Origin: Branchiostoma floridae
Lineage: Eukaryota; Chordata; Leptocardii; Amphioxiformes; Branchiostomatidae
Direction of reading: 5' to 3'
Assembly: GCF_000003815.2 (NCBI RefSeq)
Contig: NC_049989.1
Location: 147,208 to 171,515, forward strand
Length of the DNA stretch: 24,308 nt
The notes beneath the pieces are model-generated. The model saw only the letters and a list, made by a program, of their open reading frames with translations. It was not told the origin of the DNA and made no database searches. Position 1 is the stretch's first letter; each line of letters begins with the position of its first letter. The translations under genes were made by a program, and so were the position numbers. Positions 1 to 9,900 of the stretch are shown here, piece by piece.

Positions 1-409
1 AGATACAGATAAACAAGTGTCCATGGGTTCATCAGGCATAAAAGACAGTCCTGGCATTAACTTCAACAAGCTTCTGTGTCATTTCTGCTCATGTTAGAGA
101 CACATGAAATACATTTATTTTAGGTATTCAGAGTCACGAAGTACTGTCATTTAATTTTAATTTCAAATTCATTAATTATACCGAATAGTCCATGGGCCAG
201 GGCCCCAAATTTCAGATATCATTACCCTCCAAGGTGGCAAATTCTCCTTGTTATTTTTGAATAGTAGAAGGCCTGTGGCATATATTCTGATGTGATAGCC
301 ATTCTGGTATGGTCACTTTCTACCGGCTATCAGCCTTCAAACCTATCACCACCTAGTAAATGATCTGGAAATTACAAACTAATTGGAGACAGGAGTTTTG
401 GATAAATAC

Positions 410-430
410 TTTTTTTTTGTGTGTGTGTGA
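410..430. repeat. T-run plus (gt)n microsatellite
   Basis: A run of nine T is followed by gtgtgtgtgtg. It is simple sequence only. Confidence 0.85.
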
Positions 431-454
431 TCATTTTCCTGTCAAATTTTTCGA

Positions 455-501
455 CAGGCAAACAGGCATTTTGCCGTTGGGTTTGGCAACCTGTTTGCCT
501 G
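455..501. repeat. 12-bp inverted repeat in the last visible intron
   Basis: caggcaaacagg (455-466) and cctgtttgcctg (490-501) are exact reverse complements, with a 23-base loop. It could be a terminator-like hairpin by shape, but it sits in a eukaryotic intron, so a decayed repeat end is more likely. Confidence 0.6.
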
Positions 502-812
502 ACCTGCACAATTCATGGTGAAGGAGGGGTGTGCAATTCCTTCTCCACCCTATCGCCTACTGGCACACGAAGTCTCACAGGGACAGAACTGTATGCCACA
601 TGTGAGACGGCTTCAGCAGATGCAGCTTTGTTGTTCGGAGTATCCGTCTCCTAGGAGGACTTCCGACCAAGGATGTAAGGGGTTCCTCCTACCCCTGACT
701 CGTGTAAGCAGGTGCGTCATGCCCGAACATGCCCCTTAGGCCTGCCACTGCCACTACTATGTTCTACAACGTACCATAATAGCAATCTGGAGAATAAAGA
801 GAGTTGACTGAC

Positions 813-938
813 CTCTGACCTTGACCCTGTAAGGATGCCAGGGGACCTTTGACCTGAGCAGAAGTGTTTAGGGAAGACATGATGGCCTGGTGGTCCGAGC
901 ACTGCTGTAAGGAGCTGTGGACATCTGACAAAGTGGAC
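813..938 (-). CDS. HIRA: HIRA exon: LQQCSDHQAIMSSL...GPLASLQGQ; 3' border ambiguous
   Basis: The acceptor is atttctag. It encodes (W)STLSDVHSSLQQCSDHQAI followed by MSSLNTSAQVKGPLASLQGQ, aligning with vertebrate WNLVSDKQDSLAQCADFRSS...SGPLAIIQG. Three overlapping donors are possible in the ggtcaaggtcagaggtcagt stretch: ends at 826, 820 or 813. The last (AG|GTCAGT) fits the consensus best and matches the donor of the 3762-3920 exon. The next HIRA exon (vertebrate SVPHVVQQETTLAYLENQV) is not found down to base 1, so the choice cannot be settled here. Confidence 0.85.
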
Positions 939-3900
939 CTAGAAATATCATATGGTAAATAAACTAAACACAAATGAGAAGGGCAATATATTCTAAATTA
1001 CACAAAGAGGAGCTAACAGGTTCTTCAATGCTGTATACCATATTTTCTCAATTTGATAGAATGCACTTGGATTAGAACAGGTCCCCCAATTTTGGGCCAG
1101 TCACAGAAAAATTTGGGGGACTGAACCATAAAATGGAAAATCTCAAATAAAGTATGCATCCCTTCTTCAACTTTGGGGTGCAAGAATGAAAAGTATGTCT
1201 GTGCCTTGTTTTATAGTTGACGATCCCATGGCCATAGTAAACCTCATGGAGGTCAAAATAAAGAGGAGATTTGCCCATATGGCCATAACAGATTATGGAA
1301 TTTATGAGTCAAGAGAAAACTCAAGGCTATGTCTGAATGTGTTTCAGAGAGGGAAATTCAATGGTCTGATTTGAGTTTTTCTCCATGGCCGATGAATAGC
1401 CAAACAATGTCAGAGATGTCACACAAATGGTGTGGTTTTTTGAGAAAGGGTCTATGTAAAATTATAGACCAGGCTGANNNNNNNNNNNNNNNNNNNNNNN
1501 NNNNNNNNNNNNNNNNNNNNNNNNNNNNNNNNNNNNNNNNNNNNNNNNNNNNNNNNNNNNNNNNNNNNNNNNNNNNNNNNNNNNNNNNNNNNNNNNNNNN
1601 NNNNNNNNNNNNNNNNNNNNNNNNNNNNNNNNNNNNNNNNNNNNNNNNNNNNNNNNNNNNNNNNNNNNNNNNNNNNNNNNNNNNNNNNNNNNNNNNNNNN
1701 NNNNNNNNNNNNNNNNNNNNNNNNNNNNNNNNNNNNNNNNNNNNNNNNNNNNNNNNAACATTTTTCTATTATGATATTAGATTGCAGTCTATGGTGTTAC
1801 CGCGAACTTAAATCCACCGCGAAAAGTCCTTTTTCCCGCTACCGCGAAATTAAATCCCCGCGAACTTAAATACAGTTACAGTAGTACATTCCATACTTAT
1901 AAGTAGTACACGTCAGTAAGTTTTAGAAATCTCACCATGTTCCTAATGACACACTGAAGGTGTAGACCTTGCCATTGGACAGACTGAAGACAGGCACACC
2001 CTGCTCCGTCACACTGGAGGTTTTTATTACCACGTCACCTGGAAAACACAGCCTGGCAATCAGACATGCAGCCATACATCTCATCTTTATATTTCAGCCA
2101 TACCATAGGTTTTAGATTCAGTCTCTTATCCAAAAGGCCATGTTTTCAGAGGGAGTATTTTTATAGACTGGTCTATTGTGCAAATTCACATAGGGTGTAC
2201 TGGAGTCCATTCTTGCACAGGGGATTTTGTAAGATTCATTTTTGGGTTAAAACGTAATTAGTAAACTAAGGGGATTTTTCAAATGTGTGATTTTGGAATG
2301 GTCAATTGTTGCATAGGGAGAGAGATGGCTGAAATATGGTGTATTTGCTCCCAAGCAAATGTTGGTCTTTCTAATTAATATACAAAATGTATGTGTCCAT
2401 TTTCTTGACTGTGTGGAGGATTTGGGGCTAATAGGTGATACAGGTATACAAAAATGTAAATGCTGCCACTCCAGAATATACATTTGAGTCACAAAACAAT
2501 CATACATGGTCATCATGATTCTTAACAACTTATGTCACCCCTAGCACCCCTATCACAGCTGTGCATGCCTCCTAACCAGGACTGTCTCAGAATTTTAATT
2601 TGATGTATTGCAACATCAACTTTCCTTGTTCTTTTCATGTCATGAAGTTCAGATTTTTTTTAACAGACGGTGAAATTTCCATTCTGGGATGGAGGGATGG
2701 GTCATGGAGACAGCTCTCAGCCATCTCTGCTGCAACATTTCTCAGCAAATTTGTGTACATTATATAGTGCCAAGGGGCATTTGCTGAGATAGGCATACAA
2801 TGCACATTATGTAGATTTGGTTTGTCAAAATGAAAGGGAGTTCAACCTACCTGACATTATTGGAAGTAATGATTCATTTTTTATGACCACCTTGGCAATT
2901 TGAACATTCCTGTAACAAAGAGGAAGATTCAGATACGATAAGGAAATGCATAGTATATACATATAAGGCTAACATCATGGACAAAACTCAAACAACATGA
3001 CTGCATGCACAGTTAGTATTGTGTAGTATAATAAATGTACACCAAACCAGAACTAGACTTGTTTACATAAATGTTTGGTTTCAGATCCAAAACAAATCCT
3101 AAACAGCGGGAAACAGACATCCAACCCTGTAAAAAACGTATCTCTCTTACAATGTATATTAACCATCTCAAACCTTCCATAGATCGTGACATTTGTTCTA
3201 GAAAAAGATGTTAAAATTGCTATTTTGTGTCTATTACTGAGCTCATGAGTTTATTATAACTAATAATATTAAAAACATATAATTCTTAATGTATCTCTTT
3301 CAAATTGCATGTACAATCTATGCAAAACATGCAATTCTACATTGCCCATGTAATTGAAAAAAAGATTTCCCGCACATATATGCCCTGGGTTCAGGTCTTA
3401 CAAGCTCAGACCTTAATGGTGCACACGCCAATTCTTCTGTGACAGGGGTCCGAGATAGTGCTAAAAAAATGTGACAAAGGGGTCTCGAGGGTCTGGATTT
3501 GAGTTCAAATTTCTCATAATTTGCTGTGAAATGGCATTTACAATGTAATACTGGCATGACTGAAAAGCGTAGGAAGTGATGTAACTTAGGTGAAAATTGG
3601 TTTCGGGCCCGAGCCTAAGTTTTTTGTATGCCTACACGTTAAAAGTGCTCAAATTGAGACCCCAAATAAACTGGGGTGTGCACCATGAACCTTGGGACCT
3701 GAATCTGAACATGAGCACTGACTCCAAACATGAGAATGTAACTGTGCTGATGACTACTGACCACACGGTCAGGTTGCCCACAGTAGTGACCGCCATGACG
3801 TGGTAGCCGTTACAGTGGAGGATGGCAGTAGGGTGGCTTAGTACCAGGCCTGGCAGCAGTCTTCTTCCACTGGGAGATAGTACACACAGGGATCTGTCGT

Positions 3901-6900
3901 CACAGGAGACACACAGCATCCTTCCTGTACAGTACACATAGACACACATGGGAGATAGTACACACAGGGATATGCTGCCTCACAGGACNNNNNNNNNNNN
4001 NNNNNNNNNNNNNNNNNNNNNNNNNNNNNNNNNNNNNNNNNNNNNNNNNNNNNNNNNNNNNNNNNNNNNNNNNNNNNNNNNNNNNNNNNNNNNNNNNNNN
4101 NNNNNNNNNNNNNNNNNNNNNNNNNNNNNGTCCTCACAGGAGACACACAGCACCTTCCTGTACAGTACACATAGACACACAGTGGGAGATTATACACACA
4201 GCACCGTCCTGTACAGTACACATAGACACACATGGGAGATAGTACACACAGGGATCTGTCCTCACAGGAGACACACAGCACCTTCCTGTACAGTACACAT
4301 ATATGGACACACATGGGAGATAGTACACACAAGGATCTATCCTCACAGGAGACACACAGCACCTTCCTGTACAGTACACATAGACACACATGGGAGATAG
4401 TACACACAGGGATCTGCACTACCAAAAAAATTTTTTCTTGTTTTTTCTAGGCTGCTTGGTTTTCTTAACCTGTTGACAAATTTTCTTATATTAAGAAATT
4501 CTAGAAAGAATAAGAAAGAATAAGAAATGAAAATTGAAGATTCCTTCGACAGGGATTCTTAAATCAAGAAAATTAAGAAAATATTCCTTGTTCTAAGCAA
4601 TTATTTCTTGGAGCGATTTTCACTCCTAGAAATTTCTAGAAATTCAAGTTTACATTTCTTGTTTACATGTCTGACGAGATTATTTTTCTTATCAAGTTTA
4701 AGAAAATATTAGAATTTTTCTCTTCCATTTTCTTACATTACCGCTGGTAAGAAAAAACAAGAAAATCAAGAAATAAAGATATGTTATAACCAGAAAGAAA
4801 TTCTAGTATATTCTTGTTTTCGGTATCAAGAAATCGTGAGCAAGGGGATTCTTGTTTTTTCTTGTTCGTGTTTAGAAAATACAAGAATTCACTTCTTGCT
4901 TTTCTTGAATATACTGCCAGGAAAAACACGAAAATCAAGATATTTAAACTATAAGACAACATTTAAGTAAATACTAGAATTACATTCTTGAATGTTCTTG
5001 TTTTCAGTAGCAAGAAACTTTGAGAAAGAGAATCCTTGTTTTTTCTTGGTAGACTCTAGAAAATACAAGAATTTGCTTCTTGGCTTTCTTACATATATTG
5101 CTTAGAAAAAACAACAAAATCAAGATAGTTAAACTATGAGACAGCATTTAAGTAAAGACTAGAATAACATTCTTGAATGTTCTTGTTTTCAGTATCAAGA
5201 AACTTTGAGAAAGAGAATGCTTGTTTTTTCTTGTTAGAGTTTAGAAAATGCAAGAATTTGCTTTTTACCTATTCTTGTATTTTTTAACAAGAAATCAAGG
5301 AAGGCACTTCTTGTATACTATTGGTTAAGTAGAAATAAGAGTTATTTTCCTCCTTTTATTGACATGTGACAAGACTTACGACATTGTAAGAATGCTGTTT
5401 TTGAAAAGTCCTACTTTTAAAATCAAGAAATTTCAAGAAAGGAAATCCTTGTCCATTTTATAATGTTTGAAAAGATACAAGCATGGTTTCTTCTCTTTTT
5501 GAACTTAGAAGAATGATGAATTTATGACAGGCAAAACATTGTTAGGCGTTCTTATTGTTCAAGTCATGACTAGGATGATATTCTTGAATGTTCTAACTTT
5601 CAACAGTTTTTCACATCAAGAAACTTTGAGAAAGGCATTTCTTGTTTTTACTTAAATGTGATCATGTGATGCCAAAGTCATGTGATCTTTTTCTAACTCC
5701 TGATTGGTAGATTCATATCAGATGGCAGTTGAACAACAGAGTTCATTTTGAATGCAGGGCAGCATCAGAGCTGCTCACAGATCTGTCTGTATCAATGGTT
5801 TTTCAAAGACTCATGTCAGTTTCAAGTCAAAACCTAGGTGCAAGGGAACAGGAAAGTCAAAGAGGATCTTGGTTTGAGCCTAGCAGCTGATGCAGAGAGC
5901 AAGTTGGCACGAAAAGCTGGAAAACGGTTTGGCAAAAGGTATGGCTGCCCCCCTCCCCCCGAGGCATTGAAAAACAGTTTTAAATTATGATTTTAAAAGG
6001 CTTAAACCTGGATGGTTTTACCATCAAAAGCAACAAGCATTAGTGTGTGTCTCTGATAAATGTCTATCATGGTAAGTCTCTTTGGATCAATTTTACTTAT
6101 CAGTCGAATTAATAGTCGAATTTTGGCTTAAAAGTTGGCTGTACAATGACCTAACCTTATTGTATAAACCATACAAGTACAGCAGTGCAAATTTCTGTGC
6201 TAGAAGTTTATCTTAAACCTCAATATTATGAAAATGCAAAATAATGATATAATGTCTTTACTTTTTTCCAGATGTCTGATGTTTTTTACATCCTACCAAT
6301 GCCAATGCCACACTTTAGGCCCGTGACGGTTAGCATGCAGACAAAGGCCAAATATGTTTGTAATCATATGTTAAGGTGACAGTTTGTGATCTTCCTAATG
6401 TTCTACCAGTACCAGTTAGCTTTGTATTAAAACATTTTGGTAAGCTATTTTTTTTTATGTTTCTTGAATATAAGTATTGTAAAACTTTGCCATTGTAATT
6501 TTCTTTGTCCATTTATTCCTTAAAAAACATGTCATTTTAACTGTATTTCTTGAAGTAAGAAAAGTATTCTTGATGTAAGGACTGAGAAGTAAGAAAACCT
6601 TTCTAGGCAATAAGAATGTTTGCTCTTGATGTAAGAAAAATATTCTGACTTGATGTACGAACATTTATCTTAGAAGTAAGAAACCTTTCTAGGCAATAAG
6701 AATGTATACGCTCGTAAAGTAAGAAAAATATTCTGACTTGATGTAAGAACATTTCTCTTAAAAGTAAGAAAACCTTTCTAGGCAATAAGAATGTATGCTC
6801 GTGAGGTAAGAAAAGTATTCTTGATTTAAGAACATTCTATCTTAGAAATAAGAAAACATTTCTAGACAATAAGAATGTATATGCTAGTGAAGTAAGAAAA

Positions 6901-9900
6901 ATATCCTTGATGTAAGAACATTTCTCTTAAAAGTAAGAAAACCTTTCTAGGCAATAAGAATGTATGCTCTTGAGGTTAGAAAAGTATTCTTGATTTAAGA
7001 ACATTCTATCTCAGAAATAAGAAAACCTTTCTAGGCAATAAGAATGTATGCTCTTGAGGTAAGAAAAGTATTCTTGATTTATTATAAGAACATTCTATCT
7101 TAGAAATAAGAAAACCTTTCTAGGCAATAAGAATGTATGCTCTTGAGGTAAGAAAAGTATTCTTGATTTAAGAACATTCTATCTCAGAAATAAGAAAACC
7201 TTTCTAGACAATAAGAATGTTCCCTCTTGATGTAAGGAATATATTCTTGATATAAGAACATTGATCTTAGAAGTAAGAAAACATTTCTATAGACAATAAG
7301 AATGTACGCTCTTTAAGTAAGAAAATTATTCTTGATGTAAGAGGATCTATCTTAGAAATAAGAAAACATTTCTCAGCATAAGAATTATGTTATTTAAGTA
7401 GGAAGATATTTCTTGACTGTGAATAAAAATAAATCCTAGAAATAAGAAATCATTTCTTGGCAATAAGAATTTCTTGAAGTGAGAACAGTGTTCTTGGTAT
7501 AAGGACATAAATCTTAGAAATAAGAAAGCATTTCTTATAAATAAGAATGTAGTTCTTGAAGTGAGAACAGTGTTCTTGGTTTAAGAACATGAATCTAAGA
7601 AATAAGAAATCATTTCTTGGCAATAAGAATCTAAATAAGAATTTAGTTCTTGAATTGAGAACAGTTTTCTTGATATAAGAACATAAATCTTAAGAACCTA
7701 AGTCTTAGGGACCATAAACATTTCTAGGCGATAAGAATTCAGGTCTTGAAGTCAGAAAAGCTTTCTTGGTGTAAGAACAAAGACATTAGAAATAAGAAAC
7801 CAAATTTGTTCTTCAAGCAAGAAAAGTAGTCTTGATTTGAGGAAATGCATCTTAGAAATTCTCATTGTGAGGATTTTCAACTTAAAAGTTAGAATTACAT
7901 TAAAGGTATTCAAAGATCCGAATCTTTGCAATAGTTACTTTTATGTTATAAGATAAATAGAATTCAAGTGAAATAGCATTTCCAAGTGAAATCAGCAAGA
8001 TGCAAATATCTGCATTTAGAAAAAAACTTACTGCAAGAATAACATTTTGGAAGTAGCTTTTGTGTATGTACTAGAAGCTTGTGAGAAGAATAATCTCAGA
8101 TCAAGAAAAGTGCTGTTAAGAAAAAATTACTTACGATAGTAAGAAAAAAATTTCTTACTGCGTTGACAAATTTTTTTTCTTAAATACAGAAAGCTTTCTT
8201 ATTTTAAGAATTTTTTTCTGTTTTTAAGAAGAAACAAGAAAGATAAGAAAACAGTTTTTTAGTAGTGTGTCCTCAAAGGAGACACACAGCACCTTCCTGT
8301 ACAGTACACACATACACAGGTGGGAGATAGTACACACAGGGATCTGTCCTCACAGGAGACACACAGCACCTTCCTGTACAGTACACATAGACACACATGG
8401 GAGATAGTACACACAGCACCTTCCTGTACAGTACACACATACACAGGTGGGAGATAGTACACACAGGGACCTGTCCTCACAGGAGACACACAGCACCTTC
8501 CTGTACAGTACACATAGACACACATGGGAGATAGTACACACAGGGACCTGTCCTCACAGGAGACACACCGCACCTTCCTGTACAGTACACATAGACACAC
8601 ATGGGAGATAGTACACACAAGGATCTATCCTCACAGGAGACACACAGCACCTTCCTGTACAGTACACATAGACACACATGGGAGATAGTACACACAGGGA
8701 TCTGTCCTCAAAGGAGACACACAGCACCTTCCTGTACAGTACACACATACACAGGTGGGAGATAGTACACACAGGGATCTGTCCTCACAGGAGACACACA
8801 GCACCTTCCTGTACAGTACACATAGACACACATGGGAGATAGTACACACAGGGACCTGTCCTCACAGGAGACACACAGCACCTTCCTGTACAGTACACAT
8901 AGACACACATGGGAGATAGTACACACAAGGATCTATCCTCACAGGAGACACACAGCACCTTCCTGTACAGTACACATAGACACACATGGGAGATAGTACA
9001 CACAGGGATCTGTCCTCAAAGGAGACACACAGCACCTTCCTGTACAGTACACACATACACAGGTGGGAGATAGTACACACAGGGATCTGTCCTCACAGGA
9101 GACACACAGCACCTTCCTGTACAGTACACACATACACAGGTGGGAGATAGTACACACAGGGATCTGTCCTCACAGGAGACACACAGCACCTTCCTGTACA
9201 GTACACATAGACACACAGGGGGGATAGTACACACATGTAGGGATCTGTCCTCACAGGAGACACACAGCACCTTCCTGTACAGTACACATAGACACACATG
9301 GGAGATAGTACACACAGCACCTTCCTGTACAGTACACATAGACACACATGGGAGATAGTACATACAGGGACCTGTCCTCACAGGAGACACACAGTACCTT
9401 CCTGTACAGTACACATAGACACACATGGGAGATAGTACACACAGGGATCTGTCCTCACAGGAGACACACAGCACCTTCTTGTACAGTACATATATATGAG
9501 GGGTGATCAATAAGTTCTCGACCTCACCCGAAAATTATAACAGAACTTACAATTTCGAGGCTTAACTTCATAGTATGAAGCCTTTTATCAATATCCTAAA
9601 AAAAATCAAACCATTGCAGTCATTACTTTTCAGGCATTTGTTTTTTTTAATCAGAAGTAAGTGGCGAGAAAAACAGGGGTGAATAGTGATCAGACGTGTA
9701 GGTCAAGTTCCCCATGCCGTAAATTCTTTGTCATTAACAAAAGATATTGTCAAAATGTTTGATAATGATTCTCTTCCTATTTCAAGCAGAAAGAAATGGG
9801 TGTCTGACTACCAGCAGTGCAAGTTGGCCCGCACACCTCAGGTCGCAGCTTAAATCATAAATATCCATGTTTTTTTTTTCCTTCTACTTTAACATAACTG

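Larger units (their letters stand above)
1..812. other. HIRA intron or downstream region, no exon found
   Basis: I looked on the minus strand for the next conserved HIRA block (VVQQETTLAYLENQV and following) and did not see it. The stretch around 500-780 is GC-richer than its surroundings and may be a repeat, but I could not place it. Small open frames on the plus strand look random. Confidence 0.5.
4417..8267. mobile_element. 3.85-kb non-autonomous DNA element with CACTA-type ends inserted in the 77-bp array
   Basis: The ends are CACTACCAAAAAAA at 4417 and, inverted, CACTACTAAAAAAC at 8267; the first 24 positions match at 20. The flanking dinucleotide TG occurs on both sides (4415-4416, 8268-8269). 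Removing the element and one TG restores gggatctgtcctcaaagg, exactly as in intact units near 8696 and 9001. GTTGACAAATTTT occurs near both ends in the same orientation. The interior is AT-rich with countless AAGAA and TTCTT words and two internal tandem arrays. No open frame above about 75 codons and no transposase motif was seen. CACTA (EnSpm)-like is a guess from termini and the short target duplication. Confidence 0.8.

Noticed and set aside
455-501. Bacterial-type terminator hairpin
   Set aside because: The stem-loop is followed by no T-run, and the region is a eukaryotic intron.
4232-4450. Plus-strand frames with THRDLSSQETHSTFLYSTH repeats
   Set aside because: Antisense shadows of the same minisatellite.
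8268-9493. CRISPR array
   Set aside because: Units are contiguous with no unique spacers, and the gene context is animal.
8259-9510. A family of cysteine-rich open frames of 60-164 codons (VLYRKVLCVSCEDRSLCVLSP and similar)
   Set aside because: They are readings of the 77-bp minisatellite. The 77-base period rotates the frame, and resemblance to HIRA comes from the copied exon start. Not independent genes.
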